A stretch of 64,000 nucleotides of DNA from JAFAXD01 sp963833605 (GTDB taxonomy: Bacteria > Pseudomonadota > Alphaproteobacteria > Rhizobiales > Xanthobacteraceae), in contig CAWHYZ010000010.1 of NCBI GenBank assembly GCA_963833605.1, positions 310,001-374,000 on the forward strand, read 5' to 3'. The notes under the pieces are model-generated. The model did not search any database. It saw only the letters and a list, made by a program, of their open reading frames with translations, and had not been told where the DNA came from. The position numbers were made by a program, and so were the translations under genes. How positions within the stretch are numbered: the stretch's first letter is position 1; every line of letters starts with the position of its first letter. Shown here piece after piece: positions 1 through 8,154 of this stretch.

Positions 1-1
1 A

Positions 2-1144
2 TTCTATCAATTCCACGCCCAGCGTTTCGCATCGAACCAGACGCTGTTGTCGACCTGGCCGATCGCGACCTACTGCTTTTTGCGCGCGTTTCATGGCCGC
101 GGTCCGGGCTGGTCCGTGGCCGCCGGCGCGACCGCGGGCCTCGCGATGCTCGGGAAGTATTATTCGATCTATCTGATTGCCGCCTTTGGGCTGGCCGCTC
201 TCTCGCACCCCGCACGCTTGGCCTATTTGCGCTCGTCGTCGCCCTGGATCTCGGCGCTCGTCGGACTGGCAGTGCTGGCGCCGCATCTCTACTGGCTCAC
301 GGGCGCCCCCATCACGCCGTTCGAATATGCCTATGCGGCGCACCGCGCGACCTCCACCCGGCAAGCGCTGGCCGGCGTGGGTGCGTACCTCGCCGGCGCG
401 GTCGGTTATGTGGCGCTGCTCATTGCGGTCTATGTGATCATCATTCGCCCCAATCACCGCCTGCTCGCGCATACGCTTTGGCCGCCGGATCGGGACCACC
501 GATTGCTGGTCGTGTTGCTGGCGGGGCAGTTGTTGTTGCCTGCGCTCTCGGCGCCCTTGCTTGACGTTCAGCTCACGTCGCTATGGACGATGCAGTCCTG
601 GTTCCTGCTGCCGATCATCCTGCTGGCGCCCGCCGCAGCCGTGGTGCCCCGGACGCGGGCTGTGATGGTCGCGGCTTTGGTACTGGCGATCGCCGTCGGC
701 GCGCTCCTGTCTGCACCGGCGGTTGCCTGGATCAGGAACGTGAACGAGAGCAAGCACTTTGAGCCGTTCTATCGTTCGGTCAGTGACGAGATGACGCGTG
801 CATGGCACCGCGAAAGCGATCGGGCATTGACGATTGTCATGGGCGAATGGTCCGAAGCCGTCACGTTCTACAGTCCCGACCATCCGGACTCAGTGCCGTT
901 TTTCGATCTGCGCCGCGCCCCTTGGGTTACGCCCGAACGACTTGCGCGCGAGGGATACGCAATGCTCTGCTTTCAGCGAGCTTGCGCGGCCGAGGCCGCT
1001 CAGCGTGCCGCGACCGCGCCCAACGCGGTGCGTCGTGAGATCACGCTGTCGCGCAGTTACCTGGGTCGCAAGGGACCGGGCACAAACGCGACGTTCTGGA
1101 TCGTACCGCCCCTACCCGCGCGAGCAGGAAATGCCCCCAGCTGA
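2..1144 (+). CDS. GT39-family glycosyltransferase, 5' truncated by window edge
   Basis: C-terminal ~380 residues of an integral membrane glycosyltransferase of the ArnT/PMT (GT-C fold) type, which move sugars from polyprenyl carriers to lipids or proteins at the periplasmic face. The frame is open from base 2, so the start lies outside the window. The visible part has the family-like stretch LLSTWPIATYCFLRAF, then AMLGKYYSIYLIAAFGLAAL, at least five hydrophobic segments to about residue 240, and a soluble C-terminal tail. The first periplasmic loop with the catalytic acidic residues would be in the missing part, so activity cannot be judged. The stop is followed 7 bases later by a copy of the tRNA-Leu 3' end. 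Confidence 0.8.
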   Translation, partial: FYQFHAQRFASNQTLLSTWPIATYCFLRAFHGRGPGWSVAAGATAGLAMLGKYYSIYLIAAFGLAALSHPARLAYLRSSSPWISALVGLAVLAPHLYWLTGAPITPFEYAYAAHRATSTRQALAGVGAYLAGAVGYVALLIAVYVIIIRPNHRLLAHTLWPPDRDHRLLVVLLAGQLLLPALSAPLLDVQLTSLWTMQSWFLLPIILLAPAAAVVPRTRAVMVAALVLAIAVGALLSAPAVAWIRNVNESKHFEPFYRSVSDEMTRAWHRESDRALTIVMGEWSEAVTFYSPDHPDSVPFFDLRRAPWVTPERLAREGYAMLCFQRACAAEAAQRAATAPNAVRREITLSRSYLGRKGPGTNATFWIVPPLPARAGNAPS

Positions 1145-1151
1145 GTTGGTC

Positions 1152-1169
1152 CTGGTGCGGACGGTGGGA
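1152..1169. repeat. Distal copy of tRNA-Leu 3' end (candidate att site)
   Basis: The 18 bases CTGGTGCGGACGGTGGGA are identical to 2466-2483, which is the 3' end of the tRNA-Leu gene including the encoded CCA. A direct copy of a tRNA 3' end on the 3' side of the tRNA is the usual footprint of tyrosine-recombinase integration. The two copies bracket about 1.3 kb holding a single gene. Confidence 0.75.
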
Positions 1170-1186
1170 GACAACCCGGTCCGCAC
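1155..1186 (+). terminator. Stem-loop after the glycosyltransferase, overlapping the att copy
   Basis: GTGCGGAC (1155-1162) is complementary to GTCCGCAC (1179-1186), giving an 8-bp stem 10 bases after the stop codon. There is no T-run, so termination is a guess. The left arm is part of the tRNA-derived repeat. Confidence 0.35.
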
Positions 1187-1455
1187 TACTCCATTGATAA
1201 CAATTAGCTTTTCTCCAGGTCGAGCTATGTTTGTGTAGGACGTCGTGTAGCGCGGCGATTGCCGGGGCGAGGCGGACCGGGATTTGCCAGAACTTCCACC
1301 ACCGGCGTGCCTGACCGTTGCGCCTGGCTTGTCGTCGTTCGATGATAGTCGCGATCTTCCTGTTGTTTGCCACTGTATCTTCGACCCGATAGTTCAATGC
1401 CACCCGCTTGATGCAACTCTAAATGCCGAGATTGCGCAACACATGAGGCGAGTGC

Positions 1456-2412
1456 ATGGGATTCGTTTGGAACGCGTTCAATTTGGCGCGCGATTACCAG
1501 AAGGGAATTACAATTCAACGGGTCCATCGCTTTGACGACCTCGGCCCCGGCGACGCGTTTCCTTATAGCTATTCGCAAGGTGATCTGACATTCGAGCTGG
1601 GCGTCGCGCAATACAGCGGTGAGTGGCGAAGATATATCTCGTACAACGACACGCAGCTCCAGGCTATGTTCACCGCCGTCTACATAATCGAAAATCCAAT
1701 TCGACATACCTTTCTGCGAGCCTCGCTATCCAATTCGTCGGAAGAGTATCAAGAATTGAGGCAAAACATTAGGGACGGCGTGTTAGCCTTAGTAACTCGG
1801 GGCGGGGATCATTTCCGTTACACTCCGCAGTTTCGGGCGGAGTTCGTCGATGTTGAGAAGGACATACCCAAGCCGCCACCTCGCCCGTTAGATCCGAACA
1901 TCGCGCCCACACTCATCCCATCTGAGAGACCCGCGTTAGGCAACAATAAGAACATCACGTTCGTCTACGAAGACTTTGGGGCGCATGATGCTGAGAAAGG
2001 GATAACGATAAAACGCATCCACAAGTTTGAAGAGATCAGCATCGATGAGCCAATGCCGTATCTTTATTCGCAGGATGATTTGGCGTTCGAGTTCCGGGCA
2101 TCGACGTACCGCGAGTGGCGCGTCCAGCCCGACCAGAACGGCGCGAAACTGGTGCGGCCGCACAAGGCCACGTATGTGATCGAGGAATCAATCAGACTAG
2201 GCCTAGCACGCGCAAAATGCCGGGGTCTCAATACCGAGGAACACCAGAGGTTGAAGCAGAATATCCAAGACGGAATGTGGGTTGCCGAGACGAGAGATGG
2301 ACGCGCGCTTGTTGATGTCCCTGATTTTCGATTGGAATTTGTTGATTCCGTCAAGGACGCGCCGAGATGGCCGCCTCGCCCTTCGAACCGAGATACTGCC
2401 CCTTTCGGATAG
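1456..2412 (+). CDS. Uncharacterised protein made of two tandem ~150-aa repeats
   Basis: 318-aa cytosolic-looking protein with no signal peptide or membrane segment. It consists of two diverged copies of one domain, residues ~1-145 and ~165-312. Matching landmarks are KGITIQRVHRFDD/KGITIKRIHKFEE, PYSYSQGDLTFEL/PYLYSQDDLAFEF, YIIENPIRHTFLRA/YVIEESIRLGLARA, RQNIRDGVLALVTR/KQNIQDGMWVAETR, FRAEFVDVEKD/FRLEFVDSVKD and PPPRP/PPRP. A proline-rich linker joins them. A GAGG ribosome site lies 8 bases before the ATG. It is the only gene between the two copies of the tRNA-Leu 3' end, and its base composition is less GC-rich than its neighbours. I do not recognise the domain; function unknown. Confidence 0.75.
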   Translation: MGFVWNAFNLARDYQKGITIQRVHRFDDLGPGDAFPYSYSQGDLTFELGVAQYSGEWRRYISYNDTQLQAMFTAVYIIENPIRHTFLRASLSNSSEEYQELRQNIRDGVLALVTRGGDHFRYTPQFRAEFVDVEKDIPKPPPRPLDPNIAPTLIPSERPALGNNKNITFVYEDFGAHDAEKGITIKRIHKFEEISIDEPMPYLYSQDDLAFEFRASTYREWRVQPDQNGAKLVRPHKATYVIEESIRLGLARAKCRGLNTEEHQRLKQNIQDGMWVAETRDGRALVDVPDFRLEFVDSVKDAPRWPPRPSNRDTAPFG

Positions 2413-2465
2413 GGCCTGCCCTTCGAGGATCGTGGTCCAACGACCGCTTAGGTGCCGGTGTTCAT

Positions 2466-2483
2466 CTGGTGCGGACGGTGGGA
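2466..2483. repeat. tRNA-proximal att copy
   Basis: Same 18 bases as 1152-1169. It covers the acceptor 3' strand, the encoded CCA and the start of the T-arm of tRNA-Leu on the minus strand. Confidence 0.75.
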
Positions 2484-2552
2484 CTCGAACCCACACGGGG
2501 TTTCCCCCAAGGGATTTTAAGTCCCTTGCGTCTACCATTTCGCCACGTCCGC
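2467..2552 (-). tRNA. tRNA-Leu (anticodon UAA)
   Basis: Read on the minus strand, this is an 86-nt tRNA with acceptor stem GCGGACG/CGTCCGC, discriminator A and an encoded CCA. The anticodon stem AAGGGA/TCCCTT holds loop CTTAAAA, so the anticodon is UAA. A long variable arm (GGGG GAAA CCCC) is typical of class II Leu tRNAs. The T-arm is GTGGG TTCGAGT CCCAC. The 3' end is duplicated at 1152-1169, which marks this gene as an integration site. Confidence 0.97.
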
Positions 2553-2563
2553 TTTTGGAAAGT

Positions 2564-3022
2564 TCATTGTTTACAATGGCTTCTGCAAAGGCGCAACTTC
2601 GGCCGGACTCGCGTTTTCGTCGAATTCCCCACGCCGTGGGGACAGTTTTTTTGCAGCTTCCAATAGCACGCCCTGCTCCTGTGGATGTAGCGCATGGTCG
2701 TCGCGAGCGGCGACTTATGCCCCATGAAGTCCCAACCCGACGGTTCACGGCGGCGGCTCCGGCATTCTGGGCTTGCTGAACGGGTACCAACTAATGGCGG
2801 ACGCGGCCTACTCCACATAGCGCGCCCCTTTCCGTAACTTGGAAACTTGTTTTCGAATTCGACCATGAACTTGAGGCGCGCCTCGTGGAGTTGGCCAATG
2901 GCTTCCTCGGAGTAGCCGCCCTCCCTGGCCTCGTCTTCGAGATCAAAAAGACCAAGCATGAATTGTTGGTAGGCCTCTGCAGGATCCGTCAGGCGGCCAT
3001 ACTTGTCTCGCTCGTCGCCCAT
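2564..3022 (-). CDS. Hypothetical protein running into an integrase remnant
   Basis: Uninterrupted 152-aa frame with a chimaeric look. The first ~65 residues (MGDERDKYGRLTDPAEAYQQ...FENKFPSYGKG) are acidic and helical, like a small genuine protein. A one-base shift near 2825 would end it as KGARYVE followed by a stop. Beyond that the same frame enters low-quality sequence that includes the integrase motif at 2672-2740. The original small gene was probably about 68 codons and has lost its stop, or the fusion is accidental. No recognised family. Confidence 0.3.
   Translation of the reverse strand: MGDERDKYGRLTDPAEAYQQFMLGLFDLEDEAREGGYSEEAIGQLHEARLKFMVEFENKFPSYGKGRAMWSRPRPPLVGTRSASPECRSRRREPSGWDFMGHKSPLATTMRYIHRSRACYWKLQKNCPHGVGNSTKTRVRPKLRLCRSHCKQ
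2672..2740 (-). pseudogene. Remnant of tyrosine recombinase (integrase) C-terminus
   Basis: The minus strand reads MGHKSPLATTMRYIHRS. This matches the catalytic end of tyrosine recombinases: G-H-K followed by T-x-x-Y-x-H, with the nucleophilic Tyr in MRYIH. The upstream catalytic Arg and core domain are absent, and the flanking frame is not integrase-like, so only this scrap survives. It lies about 120 bases from the 5' end of tRNA-Leu, a known type of integrase target. It is probably the decayed integrase of an element once inserted here. Confidence 0.5.
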
Positions 3023-3294
3023 TCACGACTCCCCAAAAAGACGAGTGCGGCGACTTCCGTGCTGGCCAAGAGCGACGGAACCACGCCCAATAGCGTGTTC
3101 TGCTTCCTATCGCGCAGCATCGCGGCGAGTTCCGAATCCTTCAGTAATGCTGTGGCCCAATCAACAGTTCGTCGCCAACCCAGGCGACCTTCACATTTAG
3201 CACAGATTTGTTCGGAATTAGGAACACGATCCAAAATTCGCCCACTGCACGGTTTGATTTCGTCCACAAGAAGTTGTTGGTGAAATTTCAGCAC
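2989..3294 (-). CDS. Hypothetical protein with a CxxC motif
   Basis: 101-aa frame containing ICAKCEGRLGWRRTVDW, a possible single zinc-knuckle half, then a hydrophobic stretch near the C-terminus (LLGVVPSLLASTEVAALVFLG). It overlaps the start of the next minus-strand frame by 34 bases, as in small coupled genes. It is not recognised and coding status is uncertain. Longer plus-strand frames through the same bases look no better. Confidence 0.3.
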   Translation of the reverse strand: MLKFHQQLLVDEIKPCSGRILDRVPNSEQICAKCEGRLGWRRTVDWATALLKDSELAAMLRDRKQNTLLGVVPSLLASTEVAALVFLGSREWATSETSMAA

Positions 3295-3390
3295 CTGATA
3301 CCCAATTCCGTTTCGGCCGGAGTTGACAAAAGCCTGGCATTCGCCGTCTTGTCAAAGCTCTGTTGCTATCCGGCGAAAGGAGTTGACTGC

Positions 3391-3801
3391 ATGGCATTCG
3401 TCATCAAGGCCGAGGTTCGTGATCTGGAAGTCGCGACGTTTGCTTTCTCTGCGCAGAAAACGATGTATGGCGGCAAATTGATAGACGAGGGCGATACGAT
3501 ATTCCTATTCGACAGTGAAAATGAGGGTGGAAAAGGACTGTTCGCGAGAGGCGTCGTCACTTCGGTCGAAAGCATCGCTAGGAGGCCTGGTGTCGAACGA
3601 CAGACACCGCGCGTCAGCGTCACCATCAGGCGCTCGGCGAGGGCGAAGACAGCGTTGGGACGCGCTGACCTGAAATCCTTCCGTCACTGGCGCGATGGTC
3701 AACCGCAAACCGAGCTCAACTTCAAGCTCTATCGGCAAGCGACCAACAAGATTGTTGGTATCACAGAACCGACAGCGGCATTCCTCCAGCGGTTCTTCTA
3801 G
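3391..3801 (+). CDS. PUA/EVE-like fold hypothetical protein
   Basis: 136 aa from the ATG at 3391, chosen because a GAAAGGAG ribosome site lies 8 bases upstream and because the upstream in-frame codons do not look coding. The pattern GGKLIDEGDTIFLFDSENEGGKGLFARGVV (start of strand, GD turn, FLF, then GLFARGVV) resembles the beta-barrel of PUA-like (EVE/ASCH-type) domains, which bind modified bases or RNA. That assignment rests on pattern only. The C-terminal half is basic. It stands alone between the decayed integration region and gpt. Confidence 0.55.
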   Translation: MAFVIKAEVRDLEVATFAFSAQKTMYGGKLIDEGDTIFLFDSENEGGKGLFARGVVTSVESIARRPGVERQTPRVSVTIRRSARAKTALGRADLKSFRHWRDGQPQTELNFKLYRQATNKIVGITEPTAAFLQRFF

Positions 3802-3915
3802 TGATTTCCACCTGACAGAAGGACCCCGCAATCCCGCCTGGATTAATTGTTTGTCGGCTATAACGACGTGACACGCGAAAGCCGGATCAAGTGATCCCTA
3901 ATTTTTCTTTTTCTT

Positions 3916-3947
3916 CCCGGATTTCGCTGCGCTCCATCCGGGCTACA
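3916..3947. repeat. Single REP-like palindrome
   Basis: CCCGGAT...ATCCGGG palindrome followed by CTACA, copy of the family seen in arrays at 12990-13227 and 32709-32868. It lies just downstream of the convergent gpt stop. Confidence 0.7.
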
Positions 3948-3960
3948 TGGCCAGCCCGTC

Positions 3961-4488
3961 CTACAGCCCCTCCGGCCTGATCGGCGGGCGGAACGCGAGC
4001 CCGGTATCCCAGGGAAAGAAGATCCAGGTGTCCTGCGACACCTCGGTGATGAAGGTGTCGACCATCGGCCGCCCCATGGGCTTGGCGTAGACGGTGGCGA
4101 AATGCGCCTTCGGCAAAAGATCGCGCACCACCTTGGCGGTCCGGCCGGTGTCGACGAGGTCATCGACGATCAGCACGCCCTGCCCGTCGCCGCCGCCGAT
4201 GCGCACGATATCGGGCGACACGGTCTTGACCAGCCGCAGATCGCCCTGGGTCTGGTGGCTGTAGCTCTCGACGCACACGGTCTCGATCAGCCGGATGCCG
4301 AGTTCGCGCGCGACGATCGCCGCCGGCACCAGGCCGCCGCGGGTGACCGTCACGATCGCATGGAATGGACCGGCGCCGGCGAGCCGCCATGCCAGCGCAC
4401 GGGCGTCGCGATGAAACTCGTCCCATGACACCGGAAAGTTCTTCTGCGTCGTTTCCGACTGCGCCTGCGTCGTCGCCACCTGATTCAT
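3961..4488 (-). CDS. gpt: Xanthine phosphoribosyltransferase
   Basis: 175-aa type I phosphoribosyltransferase that converts xanthine or guanine plus PRPP to the nucleotide in purine salvage. The PRPP-binding motif GVLIVDDLVDTGRTAK sits near residues 105-120. VTRGGLVPAAIVARELG near 50-65 and the C-terminal hood WIFFPWDTGLAFRPP are characteristic of Gpt. Its ATG overlaps the stop of the upstream CinA-like gene (ATGA), so the two are translationally coupled. Confidence 0.92.
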   Translation of the reverse strand: MNQVATTQAQSETTQKNFPVSWDEFHRDARALAWRLAGAGPFHAIVTVTRGGLVPAAIVARELGIRLIETVCVESYSHQTQGDLRLVKTVSPDIVRIGGGDGQGVLIVDDLVDTGRTAKVVRDLLPKAHFATVYAKPMGRPMVDTFITEVSQDTWIFFPWDTGLAFRPPIRPEGL

Positions 4489-5237
4489 CGCCTCACCTGA
4501 GCATGTACCCGCGCCAGCATGTCCTCCACCGCGTTCTTCACGGCGGCCAGTTTCTCTGCGTCGCGCGAACGCACGACGATATTGGTGTTGGGCCCGCTGC
4601 CATCGAAGAACGGATAGCTGCCGATGATCACCTCGGGGTTGGCCTTGGCGATCTCGCCGAGCGGCGTGCCGATGTCGCCCTCGCGGGCATCGGCGCGCAC
4701 CGTCTCCGCCAGCATCTTGGCTCCGGTCTTGAGCTTACCGGAAACCGCATCGAGCATCGACTGCATGATCGAGGGCACCCCGGCCATGACGATCACGTTG
4801 CCGAGCCAGAAGCCGGGAGCGGCGGAGATCTTGTTTTCGACCAACGCCGCGCCTTGCGGAATGCGCGCCATGCGCAGGCGGGCCTCGTTGAGCTCCATGG
4901 CCGGCGCGCGCGCGCGGAAGATCTCGACCACGCGCGGGTCGACGTTGATCGGCACCCCGAACGCCTTGGCGACGCTGTCGGCGGTGATGTCGTCGTGGGT
5001 CGGACCAATGCCGCCGGTGGTGAACACGTAGGTGTAGCGCGCGCGCAATGCGTTCAGCGCCGCGACGATCTCACCCTCCTCGTCGGGGACGACGCGCACT
5101 TCCTTGAGGTCGATGCCGAGCGCGGTGAGGTATTCGGCGATGAAGCCGATGTTCTTGTCCTTGGTGCGCCCGGACAGAATTTCATCGCCGATCACCAGCA
5201 AGCCGGCGGTGACGACCCCATGGGTAGGCTCATGCAT
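4485..5237 (-). CDS. Molybdopterin-binding (CinA N-terminal-like) protein
   Basis: 250 aa from the ATG at 5237 (MHEPTHGVVTAGLLVIGDEI). I reject the longer upstream reading because family members begin at this segment. It is a MoCF/MoaB-like domain: GDEILSGRTKDKN, then TTGGIGPTHDDIT, then PGFWLGNVIVMAGVPSIM. It lacks the C-terminal nicotinamide-amidase domain of full CinA. Known relatives include pyrophosphatases acting on nucleotide substrates such as FAD or ADP-ribose, but the substrate here is not known. It overlaps gpt by four bases. Confidence 0.85.
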   Translation of the reverse strand: MHEPTHGVVTAGLLVIGDEILSGRTKDKNIGFIAEYLTALGIDLKEVRVVPDEEGEIVAALNALRARYTYVFTTGGIGPTHDDITADSVAKAFGVPINVDPRVVEIFRARAPAMELNEARLRMARIPQGAALVENKISAAPGFWLGNVIVMAGVPSIMQSMLDAVSGKLKTGAKMLAETVRADAREGDIGTPLGEIAKANPEVIIGSYPFFDGSGPNTNIVVRSRDAEKLAAVKNAVEDMLARVHAQVRR

Positions 5238-5514
5238 GGCTAGAACTAAGGCGAAGGCCTGCCCGATTGCAACAGTCACGCGGGCCGCTGTGGGTTGCAT
5301 TACGTCGGCGCCGGTCACCCGTGGCCGCGCCCGGATGCCCGCGACGAGCCCCCGCGATGGCGCGGGACGATGCTGCCTGCCTGGACCGATTTCGCCCAAA
5401 ATTGCGGCAAATCAGCCCGCGTTCAGCACACGCTATCGAGGCGTTGCACATCCCTTTTGCTGGCGCGAAGCTTGCAGCTAAGATCGCAAAGGGTGGGTTG
5501 GTTTCGGGGGCGAA

Positions 5515-6933
5515 ATGACGCTGGCGTTCGATGAAATGAAGGCGCTGGACGGGGCCGTGCGCCCACCGTACGAGCAGCTAAATGCTTGGCTCACCAGCAT
5601 TTCGCCCGACATTCTGGACCACCGCCGGCGTGAGGCCGAACTCCTGTTCCGACGTATCGGCATCACCTTTGCGGTCTACGGCGACGCCGATGCGACCGAG
5701 CGGCTGATCCCATTCGACGTGCTGCCACGCATTCTTGCGGCCAAGGAATGGGACCTGGTCCGGCGCGGCCTCGAGCAGCGGGTGAAAACCATCAACGCCT
5801 ACATCAAGGACGTGTATACCCACCGCGAGATCCTCAAGGCCGGAATCGTGCCCGAAGACCTGGTGTTCCAGAACCCGGTGTTTCGGCCGGAAATGAACGG
5901 CCAGAACGTCCCCCACGACATCTACGTTCATGTCGCCGGCATCGACATCGTGCGCATCGACGCCGACACCTTCTACGTGCTCGAGGACAACGCGCGCACC
6001 CCGTCGGGCGTCTCCTACATGCTGGAGAACCGCGAGATCATGCTGCGGCTGTTTCCGGAGCTGTTTTCGCGCCACCGCATCGCCCCGGTCGAGAACTATC
6101 CGGACGAATTGCTCGCGACCCTGAAATCGGTCGCGCCCGCGAGCAGTTCGTCCGATCCGACTGTGGTTCTGCTCACCCCCGGGCCGTTCAACTCGGCGTT
6201 TTACGAGCACTCGTTCCTGGCCGACAAGCTCGGGGTCGAACTCGTCGAAGGCCGCGACCTCCTGATCAAGGGCGAGGTCGTCTACATGCGCACGACCGAA
6301 GGCCTGAAGCGGGTCGACGTGATCTACCGGCGCATCGACGACGATTTCCTGGACCCGCTCGCGTTCCGGCCCGACTCGGTGCTGGGCGTGCCGGGCCTGA
6401 TGTCAGCATACCAGGCCGGCAACGTCACGCTCGCGAACGCGGTCGGCACCGGCATTGCCGACGACAAGGCGGTCTACAGCTACATGCCGCAGATCACCCA
6501 TTTCTACCTGGGCGAAGAGCCGATCTTGAAGAACGTTCCGACCTGGCGCTGCCGCGAGCCCACTCATCTCTCCCATGTGCTCGACAACCTGGAAGACCTG
6601 GTGGTGAAGGAAGTGCACGGCTCCGGTGGCTACGGCATGCTGATCGGGCCAAAGGCCGACAAGGCGACGATCGCGGCGTTCCGCTCCAAGCTCAAATCCG
6701 AGCCGAAAAATTTCATCGCTCAGCCGACGCTCGCGCTGTCCACCTGTCCGACCTTGGTCGATGAGGGCGTAGCTCCGCGCCATGTCGATCTGCGGCCGTT
6801 CGTACTGACTGGCCGCGACCGCGTCCGCATCGTGCCGGGCGGGCTCACCCGGGTCGCACTCAAGAAGGGCTCGCTGGTGGTCAATTCGAGCCAGGGCGGC
6901 GGCACGAAGGATACCTGGGTGCTGGATTCATGA
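5515..6933 (+). CDS. Circularly permuted ATP-grasp protein of the Anbu cluster
   Basis: 472 aa. Matches the circularly permuted ATP-grasp family (COG2308, DUF404/407), predicted peptide or amide ligases. Landmarks are the N-terminal PPYEQLNAWL and RRREAELLFRRIGITF, then the central PHDIYVHVAGIDIVR, YVLEDNARTPSGVSYMLENR, VYRRIDDDFLDPLAFRPDS, and the C-terminal DLVVKEVHGSGGYGMLIGP that forms the nucleotide-binding loop. The start follows a GGGGG stretch. It is followed by alpha-E, transglutaminase and Anbu genes, the classical neighbourhood for this family. The biological substrate is undefined. Confidence 0.9.
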   Translation: MTLAFDEMKALDGAVRPPYEQLNAWLTSISPDILDHRRREAELLFRRIGITFAVYGDADATERLIPFDVLPRILAAKEWDLVRRGLEQRVKTINAYIKDVYTHREILKAGIVPEDLVFQNPVFRPEMNGQNVPHDIYVHVAGIDIVRIDADTFYVLEDNARTPSGVSYMLENREIMLRLFPELFSRHRIAPVENYPDELLATLKSVAPASSSSDPTVVLLTPGPFNSAFYEHSFLADKLGVELVEGRDLLIKGEVVYMRTTEGLKRVDVIYRRIDDDFLDPLAFRPDSVLGVPGLMSAYQAGNVTLANAVGTGIADDKAVYSYMPQITHFYLGEEPILKNVPTWRCREPTHLSHVLDNLEDLVVKEVHGSGGYGMLIGPKADKATIAAFRSKLKSEPKNFIAQPTLALSTCPTLVDEGVAPRHVDLRPFVLTGRDRVRIVPGGLTRVALKKGSLVVNSSQGGGTKDTWVLDS

Positions 6934-6976
6934 GCTTTGGGTGCATCAATTACGTGTCGCACAGCGCCGCGTTTTT

Positions 6977-7122
6977 ACCTCTCCCCGCTTGCGGGGAGAG
7001 GTCGATTTCGAGCGTAGCGAGAAATCGGGTGAGGGGGCATCTCCAAGCACTCAGACTTGCTGAAAGGCCCCCTCACCCGGATCGCTGCGCGATCCGACCT
7101 CTCCCCGCTTGCGGGGAGAGGT
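6977..7122. repeat. Inverted pair of RPE-like palindromes between ATP-grasp and alpha-E genes
   Basis: Two copies of ACCTCTCCCCGC..GCGGGGAGAGGT (6977-7002 and 7097-7122) flank an inner perfect inverted repeat, GGGTGAGGGGGC (7028-7039) and GCCCCCTCACCC (7067-7078). Each end is itself a hairpin. The unit fills the 220-bp gap inside an otherwise tight operon and could act as an mRNA-stabilising or attenuating structure. Confidence 0.8.
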
Positions 7123-7153
7123 GGGAGCCGTGCGGCGTGGACTGGTCGGTCTG

Positions 7154-8095
7154 ATGCTCTCCCGCACCGCTGACAATCTCTACTGGCTGGCGCGCTACGT
7201 GGAACGCGCCGAATACCTTGCGCGCATTCTCGAGGCGACCCACCGCCTCACCACGCTGCCGCTCGCCTATGTGGGCACCTCGAATGAATGGGCCTCCGCG
7301 GTCGCGACCGCCGGCTGCGCCAACTCGTTCTTTGCCAAGTTCGATGAGGCGAATGAGGAGAACGTCACCGAGTTCCTGGCGTTCTCGTCTGCCAACCCAT
7401 CCTCGATCCGCAACTGCTTCGAGGTCGCGCGCACCAACGCACGCGCGGTACGCACCGCGCTCACGGTCGAGATGTGGGATGCCATCAACGGTGCCTGGCT
7501 CGAATTGAAGCGCTTCGGCAACAGACCAACCTCGCGCGAGGAATTCATGCGCTTCCTGCGCTGGGTGCAGGAACAGTCGCTGCTGTTCGACGGCTCCGCC
7601 TACCGCACCATGCTGCGCAACGACGCCTACTGGTTTTCGCGGCTCGGCCTCTACGTCGAACGCGCCGACAACACCGCGCGCATTCTCGACGTGAAATATC
7701 ACCTGCTGTTGCCGGCGCTGGAACGGGTCGGCGGCCCGCTCGACTATTTCCAATGGGCGGCGATCCTGCGCTCGGTGTCGGCGCTCACCGCCTACCACTG
7801 GGTCTACCGCGAGAGCCTCAAGCCGTGGCTGATCGCGGACCTCTTGATCCTCAAGGATCAGATGCCGCGCTCGCTCGCGAGTTGCTACGACAACCTGGTC
7901 CGCTTCCTCGACGCCATCGCCCACGCCTACGGCCGCCAGGGACCGGCCCAGCGCCACGCCCGCGCCATGCACGCGCGGCTCGAACACAGCCGCATGCCGG
8001 AGATCTTCCAGCGCGGGCTGCACGAATTCATCACCGAGTTCATCGTCGACAACAATCGGCTCGACGCCGTAGTCACCAAGCAGTACCTGACCTGA
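7154..8095 (+). CDS. Alpha-E domain-containing protein
   Basis: 313 aa, all-helical alpha-E family (COG2307, DUF403). Start set at ATG 7154 (MLSRTADNLYWLARYVERAEYLAR), the conserved N-terminus of the family. Further landmarks are FSRLGLYVERADNTARILDVKYH near residues 155-178 and YHWVYRESLKPW near 215. The family is nearly always encoded beside circularly permuted ATP-grasp proteins and is thought to form or bind the peptide product. That role is inferred from genomic context and not biochemically established. Confidence 0.9.
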   Translation: MLSRTADNLYWLARYVERAEYLARILEATHRLTTLPLAYVGTSNEWASAVATAGCANSFFAKFDEANEENVTEFLAFSSANPSSIRNCFEVARTNARAVRTALTVEMWDAINGAWLELKRFGNRPTSREEFMRFLRWVQEQSLLFDGSAYRTMLRNDAYWFSRLGLYVERADNTARILDVKYHLLLPALERVGGPLDYFQWAAILRSVSALTAYHWVYRESLKPWLIADLLILKDQMPRSLASCYDNLVRFLDAIAHAYGRQGPAQRHARAMHARLEHSRMPEIFQRGLHEFITEFIVDNNRLDAVVTKQYLT

Positions 8096-8154
8096 CGCCC
8101 TGCCGGAATGCCGGCCGGTGGACAAGGCGCGCGCAATCAGCATGATGTGGCGGC

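Noticed and set aside
1225..1707. 160-codon minus-strand frame opposite the duplicated-domain gene
   Set aside because: Covers the start of a clearly repeated plus-strand protein and has no recognisable content.
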